Assembly: GCA_937897265.1 (NCBI GenBank)
Contig: CALCPT010000574.1
Location: forward strand, 1 to 10,152
Length of the DNA stretch: 10,152 nt
Source of the DNA: an uncultured Alcaligenaceae bacterium
GTDB lineage: Bacteria; Pseudomonadota; Gammaproteobacteria; Burkholderiales; Burkholderiaceae_B
Reading direction: 5' to 3'
The translations under genes and the position numbers were made by a program. Position 1 is the stretch's first letter; the number at the start of each line of letters is the position of its first letter. This document shows positions 1 to 6,894 of this stretch, piece after piece. Under the pieces are notes generated by a model that saw only the letters and a list, made by a program, of their open reading frames with translations, was not told where the DNA came from and ran no database searches.

Positions 1-21
1 TACACGACGCTCTTCCGATCT
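1..21 (+). other. Residual Illumina TruSeq read-1 adapter (artefact)
   Basis: The first 21 bases equal the 3' end of the standard Illumina read-1 adapter, ending in the diagnostic CGCTCTTCCGATCT. Genomic sequence therefore starts at about base 22. This is an untrimmed contig end and not biology; it also truncates the first gene. The match is exact over its full length. Confidence 0.96.
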
Positions 22-374
22 TGCGCAATGGGAAAACTATCGAACGTGCCCACATGATCGTAGTGCAAGTGCGTAATGATCACGTCTTTCACTTGATTAA
101 CGTCCACGCCAATCGCGGCGAGCCCCTCAGCCGGCGTACGTAACAATGTACGCCCGCGCTTTGCCGCTACCTCCGCGCCAAAGCCAGTATCGACCACAAA
201 GGTGTGCTGGGCGTTACGTACCACCCAAACAAAATAATCCATCGGCATCGGGCCATCATGAGGATCTCCACCGATGAAGTGATTTTTACGCAGGGCGTCT
301 CGCGTGGCATAGCGCACGGCAAACACTTCATACATCGGCAAACCGCTTGGGCTGCCAACCTGACTGTTGGTCAT
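22..374 (-). CDS. N-acyl-homoserine-lactonase-like metallo-beta-lactamase-fold hydrolase, N-terminal part (3' end missing)
   Basis: Partial gene: 117 codons can be read from ATG at 374 leftwards to the adapter junction, with no stop. The product begins MTNSQVGSPSGLPMYEVFAV. It carries the metallo-beta-lactamase zinc motif HxHxDH as THLHYDHVG (His102, His104, Asp106, His107). An upstream VVDTGFG segment at about 60-66 is also typical of the fold. Family members use two metal ions to open lactones or hydrolyse esters; the AHL-lactonase subgroup has this N-terminal layout, but many members act on other lactones. The start is supported by GGAAG six bases upstream. Its ATG shares four bases (ATGA) with the stop of the preceding oxidoreductase, so the two are probably co-transcribed and translationally coupled. 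It has no evident signal peptide, so it should be cytoplasmic. The family call is firm; the substrate is unknown, and a quorum-quenching role is not implied. Confidence 0.85.
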
Positions 375-2362
375 ACTGTTCTTCCAGAAAAAGGTTGTTG
401 ATCAATACCGAGGCCTACCATCCAGCCATCGCGAATTGCAGATAAAAAATCACCAGGCGCATGGCAGTCGCCCACCCTTGCATAGGGGATACCGACCTGC
501 TCAATGGCGGTAACGACATCGATATTTGAGCGCGGCCCATTGGCAAAAATGAGCACTTGGCCAACCGGCAACTGTGTGGAAGCTGTCTGACCAATCTTGA
601 CAGTCAAGTGTCGCTCACTCAGACTTTCAATCCGGCATTGCGTGATCACCCGTACACCGGCTGCAGCAATCCGCTCAAGCAATTCGAATTTATTATTACG
701 CGCCATCCCATTTGCAGCAGTTGCTTGCATTTCTAGCACTTGAATATCGCAACCGGTCAGACGCAACACATCGGCGACTTCAACGCCAACCATGCCACCG
801 CCAATCACAGTCACCGAGGTACCTGGCGCAATGCGCTCAGGCGCGGCAAACACGTCCCAGGCATGCATCACTGCGATATCGCTCGCAAGAGCACTGGTGT
901 CAATTGGAGCTTCTCTTGGCACCGAGCCCGTCGCCACTACGACAAAGTCTGGCTTAAACGCCTTGATCATTGCCGCGTCGGCATCAACACCACATTTGAC
1001 GGGCACTTTCATCTCCATCAACTGTGACCAGCGGTAATCCCACACTGGCTGAACCTCAGTTTTATCGGGCGCAGCGACAGCCAAATGAATTTGTCCCCCT
1101 ACACGCTGTGCTTTTTCCCATATTTCAACGTCATGACCACGCCCACGTGCGATGCGCGCGGCTTCAATGCCAGCGACTCCGGCACCTAACACCAAGACCC
1201 GTTTGCGCGGTGTTTGAGGTGGCGCAAACAACTGTGGCTCGGCAAACTCGAGCGCTTCAAATTCTGTGCCAAGCATTGGGTTTTGTACACAAGACACATC
1301 TTTTTCAAGCGTTAAACGTTCAAAACAGACATTGCAGGCAATACATTCGCGTATGGGTGCCTTGACATCACCAAAGGCTTTGAGTGCCCAATGCGGATCC
1401 GCATACAACGCGCGACCAACCGAAACAAAGTCGGCACTGCCACTGGCCAGGACGGCCTCAGCGTCTGCTGGCGTCACAATCCGGCCTGCGACAAACACCG
1501 GCACCTTCACTGCCTCTTTAATTGGCTTAGCAACAGGAGCCAAACACCCGCGCGCAAAAGAGGGGGGCTGGATGCAATACTTTGACAATTGGGGGCTTTC
1601 GTTGCTGCCACCAGACAGATCAATCGCGTCAGCCCCGGCCTGCTCAACGGCCTGAGCCAGCGCAATAATCTCGTCTTGTGTGTAGCCACCCTCGACAAAC
1701 TCGCTTGCGCTTAACCGCACGACTAAACACAAATCAGGCAACGCCTGTTTGACCCGATCTATCGTCTCAAGCAGCATTCGCATCCGGTTTTGCAAGGTTC
1801 CGCCATATTGATCGGTGCGCTGATTGACACGTTCGGTAAAGAACTGCTGAAAGAGGTAGCCGTTACCCGCATGAATTTCGACACCGTCATATCCCGCTAG
1901 CCAAAGTCGTCGAGCGGCGGCAACGAACAAACCTTGCAACTCGTGGATTTCTGGTACCCGCAACGCGCGCACGGCATCTCCCGTATTGGGATTGATCCAA
2001 TCGCTTGGCCCAACTGGTTCCATGTTGAGCACAGCACGGCGCAGCAAAGCACCGCGGTGGTTAATTTGACCGAACACATGGCTGCCGTGATCTTTGATGC
2101 CCTGCACCAACCGAGCCAACCCCGGAATAAAGCGGTCGTGATAGCAACACAAGGAATTATGGTGCGAGCGTGCCGTCTCGGTCACGATCATCGCTTCAGT
2201 CATAATCATGGCGACCCCACCGCGCGCGCGCTCGGCGTAATACTCGCAATCGCGCTGTGTCGACAGGCCGTCAGTGGTACTGTAGTTCGTCCCCATCGGC
2301 GCCATCACGATGCGGTTCTTTAAGCGCAGATTGCCGATCTGGCCCGGTTGTTGCAACAACAT
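371..2362 (-). CDS. FadH/old-yellow-enzyme family NAD(P)H:flavin oxidoreductase (FMN, FAD, 4Fe-4S)
   Basis: 663 residues, close to 2,4-dienoyl-CoA reductase (FadH), trimethylamine dehydrogenase and related enoate reductases. Residues 1 to about 335 form the OYE TIM barrel that binds FMN (NRIVMAPMGTNY near 16-27, HAGNGYL at 164-170 with Tyr169 in the place of the FadH proton donor, SVGRALYADP near 314-323). Cysteines 340, 343, 346 and 358 are the 4Fe-4S ligands. Residues from about 387 carry the FAD-binding GAGVAGIEAA, and from about 517 a second dinucleotide fold with GGGMVGVE for NAD(P)H. Such enzymes pass hydride from NAD(P)H through FAD, the cluster and FMN to an activated C=C bond. The start at 2362 is preceded by GAGAGGGTG. 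The gene is divergent from the LysR regulator and overlaps the lactonase-like gene. The second residue of the usual HxxHGYL motif is Asn, as in many OYEs. The substrate is unknown; a fatty-acid role is unlikely given the neighbours. Confidence 0.92.
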   Translation of the reverse strand: MLLQQPGQIGNLRLKNRIVMAPMGTNYSTTDGLSTQRDCEYYAERARGGVAMIMTEAMIVTETARSHHNSLCCYHDRFIPGLARLVQGIKDHGSHVFGQINHRGALLRRAVLNMEPVGPSDWINPNTGDAVRALRVPEIHELQGLFVAAARRLWLAGYDGVEIHAGNGYLFQQFFTERVNQRTDQYGGTLQNRMRMLLETIDRVKQALPDLCLVVRLSASEFVEGGYTQDEIIALAQAVEQAGADAIDLSGGSNESPQLSKYCIQPPSFARGCLAPVAKPIKEAVKVPVFVAGRIVTPADAEAVLASGSADFVSVGRALYADPHWALKAFGDVKAPIRECIACNVCFERLTLEKDVSCVQNPMLGTEFEALEFAEPQLFAPPQTPRKRVLVLGAGVAGIEAARIARGRGHDVEIWEKAQRVGGQIHLAVAAPDKTEVQPVWDYRWSQLMEMKVPVKCGVDADAAMIKAFKPDFVVVATGSVPREAPIDTSALASDIAVMHAWDVFAAPERIAPGTSVTVIGGGMVGVEVADVLRLTGCDIQVLEMQATAANGMARNNKFELLERIAAAGVRVITQCRIESLSERHLTVKIGQTASTQLPVGQVLIFANGPRSNIDVVTAIEQVGIPYARVGDCHAPGDFLSAIRDGWMVGLGIDQQPFSGRTV

Positions 2363-2529
2363 AAGTCACCCTCTCGTCTCGCCAGAAATGTGCGTGACGT
2401 TGTCTCTGCCCCCAAAATGTGGGGCTTGTTATATATCTTCAGGCAGTATGCTAACTACTGATTATTTGGAGGTCAATCCGCTAAAATGAAAAACAATACT
2501 GAATTGCGGTCAACAATAGGGTTTCCACA
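2363..2529. promoter_or_regulatory. Divergent promoter region between oxidoreductase and LysR gene
   Basis: A 167-base intergenic region serves two divergent genes. Toward lysR there is a -10-like TAAAAT at 2482-2487, without a clear -35. Toward the oxidoreductase the minus strand has TATAAC at 2428-2433. A perfect inverted repeat, CAGTA-N7-TACTG (2444-2460), lies between them where it could cover both -35 zones. A second small dyad, GCCCC-N8-GGGGC, is at 2408-2425. The layout fits a LysR regulator controlling itself and the divergent gene. Promoter assignments are by eye and tentative. Confidence 0.5.
2444..2460. promoter_or_regulatory. Inverted repeat, candidate regulator operator
   Basis: CAGTATGCTAACTACTG has perfect 5-base arms around a 7-base centre. 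It sits about 70 bases before the LysR start and 80 before the oxidoreductase start, the usual place for a LysR-type recognition site. It does not fit the strict T-N11-A rule, so the assignment rests on symmetry and position only. Confidence 0.4.
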
Positions 2530-3432
2530 ATGCGAAATCTCAATGCTTTGCTGGTTTTTGCCAAAGTTGCTGAAACGCGCAGCTTTACCGTTGCAGCCCA
2601 ACGTTTAGGACTCACTGCTTCGGCCATCAGCAAGTCAGTCGCCAGACTAGAGCAAGAGCTGGGTGTCAAGTTGCTACAGCGCTCAACGCGCTTAGTCAGC
2701 TTGACCGATGAGGGCTCAAGCTTTTACGAACGCTGCCGTAACATTTTGGCCGAACTCGACGATGCAGAAAGCGCCGTCACCATGAGCAACGCCACACCAA
2801 AGGGTCGGTTGCGCATTCAAATGCCAGTCGGCTTTGGTCGACGCGTGATCGCACCAAAACTTTGGGCTTTTACACAGCAGCATCCAGAGTTAGTAGTGGA
2901 CGTTGAGTTAAGTGATCGCGTGGTTGACCTCGCCTATGAAGGCATCGATGCCGCGATTCAGATTGGACCGGTGAGCGACTCGCGTGTGGTGGCGCGCAAG
3001 CTTTGTCGCTTAAGCTTCGCCGCCTGCGCCTCGCCTGAGTACTTAGCCAAACACGGCGAACCAACGACCCCCGAAGAGCTTCAAACGCATCAATGCCTGG
3101 CGTATCTGCTCCCCATGACGGGGGGACATCGCGAATGGCAATTTGCCAAAGACGGACAAAACTTTTCTAGATCGTTTTCGGGCGCTCTAAATATCAATAA
3201 CGCAGAATCCTTGCTTGAGGCTGCAGTTGCCGGCGCCGGGATTACCATGATCAGCAACTTCATCGCGGCAGACGCCTTGAAAAGCGGAAAACTTAAGACT
3301 ATCTTGCCGGATTACATCGTCGAAGGGCCCGAGGTGTTCGTAGTGTATTTGCCACGAAGCAATCTTTCGGCGAAAGTAAAGGCCTTTGTTGAATTTTTAA
3401 CCCTCACTGTTGAAGGCATCGAACGCACATGA
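2530..3432 (+). CDS. LysR-type transcriptional regulator (CrgA-like effector domain)
   Basis: 300 residues, the family's normal length. Residues 1-60 form the winged helix-turn-helix (MRNLNALLVFAKVAETRSFT, then AAQRLGLTASAISKSVARLE at 22-41, and RSTRLVSLTDEG at 51-62). A linker helix runs to about 85. From about 92 (GRLRIQMPVGFGRRVIAPKL) comes the periplasmic-binding-like effector domain of the CrgA type, with LLEAAVAGAGITMISNFIA typical of its second lobe. Such proteins bind DNA as tetramers and respond to a small metabolite, often one from the pathway they control. AGGG at 2518-2521 lies eight bases before the ATG. The gene is divergent from the oxidoreductase and overlaps the next gene by four bases, so it is likely to control the flanking catabolic genes. 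The effector cannot be predicted. Confidence 0.95.
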   Translation: MRNLNALLVFAKVAETRSFTVAAQRLGLTASAISKSVARLEQELGVKLLQRSTRLVSLTDEGSSFYERCRNILAELDDAESAVTMSNATPKGRLRIQMPVGFGRRVIAPKLWAFTQQHPELVVDVELSDRVVDLAYEGIDAAIQIGPVSDSRVVARKLCRLSFAACASPEYLAKHGEPTTPEELQTHQCLAYLLPMTGGHREWQFAKDGQNFSRSFSGALNINNAESLLEAAVAGAGITMISNFIAADALKSGKLKTILPDYIVEGPEVFVVYLPRSNLSAKVKAFVEFLTLTVEGIERT

Positions 3433-4133
3433 CAACCCCCACGACCACGCTCAAACTCATGTCAACGATGGCGTTGCGCAGCGTTCTCAAGGACGTAATC
3501 CCTGATTTTGAAAAACAAGCGGGAGTCACCGTTGAGATTAGCTATGGTGCCACTGCAAAATTAATTGAGCGCATTCGCGCCGGTGCCCGCGGTGATCTCG
3601 TGATCGCCGTAGCGGGCTCAATCAACGAACTCGAAGCCGAGGACATTCTGCAACGCGGCACGCGGGTCGATCTCGTCACCTCGGATGTCGCCATGGCCGT
3701 CAAGCAGGGAGCCCCTGCCCCTGACATCTCAACGCAAGAGGCGTTTATTGCAACCCTGCGGGCTTCGCGTTCGTTCGTATTTTCTAAACAAGGGGCAAGC
3801 GGGATGTACTTCGCAAGCCTGCTCAAACGCCTGGGAATAGATGAAGAGCTTCGGCCGAAAGCAACTGTCTTGGCAGAGGGCCTTACCGGCGAACTGGTCG
3901 CCCGCGGCGAGATTGAACTCGCGGTCCAGCAAATGAGTGAACTGATGCAGGTGTCTGGTATCAATATCTTTGCCAAGCTCCCCCCTGCCGTCCAACAGTC
4001 GACCACGTTTTCAATCGGCATCTTTAAAGACCCAACCAAGCCTGACGTGATCAGTGCCTTCAATGCGTTTATGCGCACGCCGGCGGTCACAGCGGTATAC
4101 AAGCGCCAAGGTTTAGATCCAATCACACGTTAA
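3429..4133 (+). CDS. ModA-like substrate-binding-fold protein lacking a signal peptide
   Basis: 234 residues with the type-2 periplasmic-binding fold of the molybdate-binding protein group. Visible family features are LKLMSTMALRSVLKDVIPDFEKQAG (8-32, shortened here to the start of the first lobe), the basic turn IRAGARGDLVIA (49-60), the ModA-like SGMYFASLLKRLGI (124-137) and GEIELAVQQMSEL (160-172). The usual export signal is absent: residues 1-7 are MTTPTTT and lead straight into the first beta strand. A signal peptide cannot have been missed through a late start call, because an in-frame TGA lies at 3411-3413 with no other start codon after it. The protein should therefore stay in the cytoplasm. 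It overlaps the LysR stop by ATGA and is followed 15 bases later by the amidase gene. No permease or ATPase of an ABC system is next to it, so molybdate import is unlikely. It may sense or sequester a metabolite, but that is inference. Confidence 0.85.
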   Translation: MTTPTTTLKLMSTMALRSVLKDVIPDFEKQAGVTVEISYGATAKLIERIRAGARGDLVIAVAGSINELEAEDILQRGTRVDLVTSDVAMAVKQGAPAPDISTQEAFIATLRASRSFVFSKQGASGMYFASLLKRLGIDEELRPKATVLAEGLTGELVARGEIELAVQQMSELMQVSGINIFAKLPPAVQQSTTFSIGIFKDPTKPDVISAFNAFMRTPAVTAVYKRQGLDPITR

Positions 4134-4148
4134 TTTCGAGAGTCCCAG

Positions 4149-5774
4149 ATGACCAATGCCTTGCATGACCTGACGTTAGCGCAAGCAGCTGAACTGCTGC
4201 GTACCCGCAAGCTCTCGCCACTTGAATATGTCAATCATCAAATCGCGCGTACCGAGGCGCTTGACGTTCAATTGAGTGCGTTCATTACACCGACCTTTGA
4301 TTTGGCGCGCCAACAAGCGCAAACGGCTGAGACTCAGATCATGGCGGGTGACTATCGCGGACCCATGCATGGCATACCCTTTGGGGCAAAAGATATCTAC
4401 GAAACAGCGGGTATTCTGACCACTGGGGGCTCGCGTACCGCGCAAGACTATGTGCCCAAAAAAGATGCCGTGGTCGTATCGAAGCTCTATGGCGCTGGCG
4501 CCGTGTTACTGGGCAAACTCAATACTCACGAATTTGCGCATGGTGGTCCCTCGCTCGATCTACCTTGGCCGCCGGTGCGCAACCCTTGGGGCTTGGATCG
4601 ATTCAGTGGCGGTTCATCTAGCGGCTCGGGGGCTGCAGTCGCAGCGGGGCTAGTGCCCGCAGCCTTAGGCACCGACACAGGGGGTTCGATTCGCGGACCA
4701 GCATCGCTATGTGGCATCGCGGGCTTTATGCCAAGCTCAGGGCTCGTGAGTCGTACAGGCGTCATGCCTAATTCGTTTACGTTCGACCATTGCGGCCCCA
4801 TGGCCTGGACGGTCGAAGATTGTGCACTGATGTTGCAATCAATTGCCGGACACGATCCACAAGATGGCAACAGCTTTGCGCAACCCATTCAGGATTACAA
4901 AGCTCAGTTGGCGGGTGGTGTCAAAGGTCTGCGTATCGGTGTGCTGCGCCACTGGTGGGAAGAAGAAAACCCGGCCAATCCTGAACATCTGCAGGCTCTC
5001 GAACGAGCGATTGATATTTTCAAACAGCTTGGCGCCCAGGTAGCAGACTGCCGAGTGCGTTCGATGCAAGACTATATGGATGTCAAAGTCGTCATCGCTG
5101 AGACAGAAATTTTTGCTGTGCATCAGCATAATCTCATCAGTCGCCCCGGTGACTTTGGGCACGACTTCTTAAGTCGCATCCTACCCGCCTCGCTATTTCA
5201 ATCCGTTGATTATTTGGCAGCGACACGCGAGCATCGGCGGATGATCAACGAGATGCAACCTATTTATGAAAAGTTCGATTTACTCTTGATGCCCACCTTC
5301 GGCCCAGCCAGCCCAATCACAGCGCATCGCCCTATCACTTTTTGGCAACGCGGCAATTCACAGGTGCTAGCCAATGTCACGGGAGGCCCTGCGCTTGCCG
5401 TGTGTTGCGGCTTTAATTCAGCCGGGCTGCCTATGGGCTTGCAACTCGTCGGAGCACCTCAGGCCGATGCCTTAGTATTGCGCGCCGGTCACACCTTTGA
5501 AGTGGCTGCTAATTTGCGCACCAAGCGCCCTGCTCTAGCTGCGGGCAACCAGGCACCGGTGCTCGCACCGCAAAACTTAACACCTGACACTTCGGGCTGC
5601 GATGCGTCCACGCGGGAGCTCGCCACCCGCATGGCAACAAATGCTGGCCTTAAACTTAACGAGGCACAAACCGAAATCTTGCTTGAGGCTGCACCTTATG
5701 CCTTCGCGATGGCTCAGCGTTTGCGAAAGAATCGCAATTGGTTCGAAGAGCCTGCAAATGCTTTCATACCTTAA
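4149..5774 (+). CDS. Amidase-signature family hydrolase with GatC/AtzG-like C-terminal tail
   Basis: 541 residues. The Ser-cisSer-Lys triad is complete: Lys81 (PFGAKDIYETAG), Ser156 (GGSSSGSGAAV) and Ser180 (GTDTGGSIRGPA). Their spacings of 75 and 24 residues equal those in fatty acid amide hydrolase. The enzyme should cleave a C-N amide bond to acid plus amine or ammonia. The core ends near 455. A variable linker (about 458-485) leads to a tail, about 487-541, that reads as two helices (TRELATRMATNAGLKLNE, then an alanine-rich helix with RLRKN) and ends in NAFIP. This resembles GatC or the AtzG-type small partners of amidases, here as part of the same chain. A GatA function is unlikely given the catabolic context. 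GAGAG at 4138-4142 supports the start, and the 15-base gap suggests one operon with the two genes before. There is no signal peptide, so it is cytoplasmic. The substrate is unknown. Confidence 0.92.
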   Translation: MTNALHDLTLAQAAELLRTRKLSPLEYVNHQIARTEALDVQLSAFITPTFDLARQQAQTAETQIMAGDYRGPMHGIPFGAKDIYETAGILTTGGSRTAQDYVPKKDAVVVSKLYGAGAVLLGKLNTHEFAHGGPSLDLPWPPVRNPWGLDRFSGGSSSGSGAAVAAGLVPAALGTDTGGSIRGPASLCGIAGFMPSSGLVSRTGVMPNSFTFDHCGPMAWTVEDCALMLQSIAGHDPQDGNSFAQPIQDYKAQLAGGVKGLRIGVLRHWWEEENPANPEHLQALERAIDIFKQLGAQVADCRVRSMQDYMDVKVVIAETEIFAVHQHNLISRPGDFGHDFLSRILPASLFQSVDYLAATREHRRMINEMQPIYEKFDLLLMPTFGPASPITAHRPITFWQRGNSQVLANVTGGPALAVCCGFNSAGLPMGLQLVGAPQADALVLRAGHTFEVAANLRTKRPALAAGNQAPVLAPQNLTPDTSGCDASTRELATRMATNAGLKLNEAQTEILLEAAPYAFAMAQRLRKNRNWFEEPANAFIP

Positions 5775-5776
5775 AC

Positions 5777-5842
5777 CGAGCAGGCAGGTCGCTTACCCCT
5801 CAGGGCTTTAGCGATCTCTTGACTTAGATTTTTACCTGCTCG
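5777..5842. repeat. Long nested inverted repeat after the amidase gene
   Basis: Perfect 8-base arms CGAGCAGG (5777-5784) and CCTGCTCG (5835-5842) enclose 50 bases. Inside are a second pair, TCGCT (5789-5793) and AGCGA (5810-5814), and CCC-TCA-GGG at its tip (5797-5805). The structure starts three bases after the amidase stop. It may end or attenuate transcription, but the only T run (5829-5833) lies before the second arm and not after it, so it is not a textbook terminator. Confidence 0.45.
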
Positions 5843-5844
5843 AT

Positions 5845-5857
5845 TCACGCAGCGTGA
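5845..5857. promoter_or_regulatory. T-N11-A palindrome, candidate LysR-type operator
   Basis: TCACGCAGCGTGA is a perfect palindrome with 6-base arms around one base, and it has the T-N11-A form of LysR-type sites. It lies 84 bases upstream of the lyase start. A LysR gene is present in the same cluster, so it is a reasonable site for regulation of the lyase and dehydrogenase genes. Some other regulator families also use 13-base palindromes. Confidence 0.45.
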
Positions 5858-5916
5858 TTACACTCTGCACTCAACCAATGACTGACACACCCGACCCATC
5901 GATTTCTTAACATTTC

Positions 5917-5922
5917 TATAAA
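5917..5922 (+). promoter_or_regulatory. Weak -10-like element upstream of the lyase gene
   Basis: TATAAA matches the -10 consensus at five of six positions and lies 18 bases before the lyase start. No good -35 is at the correct distance: CTGACA at 5882-5887 is 29 bases away. If used, this promoter may depend on an activator, which would fit the palindrome upstream. Purine-rich AGAGAAGAGA (5924-5933) serves as ribosome binding site. Confidence 0.3.
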
Positions 5923-5940
5923 AAGAGAAGAGACACTTTC

Positions 5941-6810
5941 ATGATCAATCTTAAGAGCCGCCTCCAACAACCTGAAATCTTATTGGCACCAGGCGTGTAT
6001 GACGCCTTGTCGGCCTTGATGGCAGAGCAAGCAGGGTTTGAGGCTGTGTATATCTCTGGTGCTTCGGTGGCTTACACGACACTTGGGCGCTCTGACGTTG
6101 GGCTCACAACGTTTACCGAGGTCAATGAAAAAGTCGTACAGATGCGTGATCGCATCAGCTTACCCATCATCGTTGATGCCGATACGGGCTTTGGTAATGC
6201 CTTAAATACCGAGCGTACCGTGCGCGGCTTCGAACGTAACGGCGCCAATATCATTCAGCTTGAAGACCAAAGTTTTCCGAAGCGCTGTGGCCATCTTGAA
6301 GGAAAAACAGTGGTATCTACCGCTGAAATGGTGGGCAAGATCAAAGCAGCAGTCAACTCACGCCACAGTTCGGACACCCTGATCATGGCGCGTACCGATG
6401 CGCTAGCCGTTGAAGGGTTTGAGCAAGCACTTGAGCGTGCTGAGCATTACCTGGCGGCGGGCGCAGACATTTTATTCATCGAAGCTGTGCGCAGTGACGA
6501 ACAGATGCGTATCGTCAACAAACGTTTTAAAGGCCGCGCACCTTTGTTGGCGAACATGGTCGAAGGCGGAAAAACACCGGTTAAATCAACCGCTGTGTTG
6601 CAAGAACTTGGCTACTCAATTGCAATTTTTCCGGGTGGTACGGTTCGCTCAGTGGCAATGACACTGCAAGCATATTTTGCAGAATTGAAGGCCACAGGAA
6701 GCACAGACGGCTTTCGCGACAAGATGTTTAACTTTGATGGTTTAAATAACTTGATCGGTACGCCTGAACTGTTGGCGCGCGGCAAGCGCTATGAAGGTGG
6801 TGGTGAATAA
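5941..6810 (+). CDS. Isocitrate lyase/PEP mutase family C-C lyase (methylisocitrate or dimethylmalate lyase-like)
   Basis: 289 residues, the size of 2-methylisocitrate lyase and 2,3-dimethylmalate lyase. The catalytic-loop motif KRCGH (114-118, Cys116) marks the lyase branch and argues against PEP mutase or phosphonopyruvate hydrolase. Metal and substrate residues are present: YISGASVA (37-44), VDADTGFG (78-85), QLEDQ (106-110), ARTDA (150-154) and LANMVEGGKTP (203-213). Lyases of this branch cleave a 2-hydroxy dicarboxylate or tricarboxylate between C2 and C3, giving pyruvate or glyoxylate plus a second acid, with Mg2+. The prpC and prpD genes of the methylcitrate cycle are not nearby, so prpB is not assigned. 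The gene follows a 166-base gap and precedes the dehydrogenase by 101 bases. The protein is cytoplasmic. The family is certain and the exact substrate is open; oxaloacetate decarboxylation is another known activity of relatives. Confidence 0.9.
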   Translation: MINLKSRLQQPEILLAPGVYDALSALMAEQAGFEAVYISGASVAYTTLGRSDVGLTTFTEVNEKVVQMRDRISLPIIVDADTGFGNALNTERTVRGFERNGANIIQLEDQSFPKRCGHLEGKTVVSTAEMVGKIKAAVNSRHSSDTLIMARTDALAVEGFEQALERAEHYLAAGADILFIEAVRSDEQMRIVNKRFKGRAPLLANMVEGGKTPVKSTAVLQELGYSIAIFPGGTVRSVAMTLQAYFAELKATGSTDGFRDKMFNFDGLNNLIGTPELLARGKRYEGGGE

Positions 6811-6865
6811 CAACAGCGCCCTCGTCAAGACAATTCACCTCCTACTATCGCATCACTCTAAATAC

Positions 6866-6894
6866 TTGACTGCTCTTACAAACTCATTTTGAAT
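6866..6894 (+). promoter_or_regulatory. Possible promoter for the dehydrogenase gene
   Basis: TTGACT (6866-6871, five of six consensus bases) is followed after 17 bases by TTGAAT (6889-6894, four of six). Transcription would begin about ten bases before the ATG, leaving only a very short leader. The 101-base gap could also be a simple operon spacer, so this is tentative. Confidence 0.3.

Noticed and set aside
2486-2608. Small open frame starting at ATG 2486 behind GGAGGT, overlapping the LysR start
   Set aside because: GGAGGT ends 12 bases before the ATG, too far for good use, and most of the frame lies inside lysR in another frame. The protein shows no recognisable features, and TAAAAT at its start is better read as a -10 element.
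3542-4126. 194-residue antisense reading frame opposite the binding-protein gene
   Set aside because: It lies wholly within a gene with clear family motifs, has no plausible domain of its own, and is best explained as a codon-bias shadow.
3429-4133. Assignment as molybdate transporter component ModA
   Set aside because: There is no signal peptide, no modB or modC neighbour and a catabolic context; only the fold is shared.
4149-5774. Assignment as GatA of the tRNA-dependent amidotransferase
   Set aside because: There are no gatB or gatC neighbours. The chain has a long C-terminal extension, and the surrounding genes are catabolic.
5777-5842. Calling the inverted repeat an intrinsic terminator
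   Set aside because: No T run follows the closing arm; the T run at 5829-5833 is inside the loop side.
5941-6810. Assignment as prpB of the methylcitrate cycle
   Set aside because: No prpC, prpD or acnD is present nearby, and several lyases with other substrates share the KRCGH motif.
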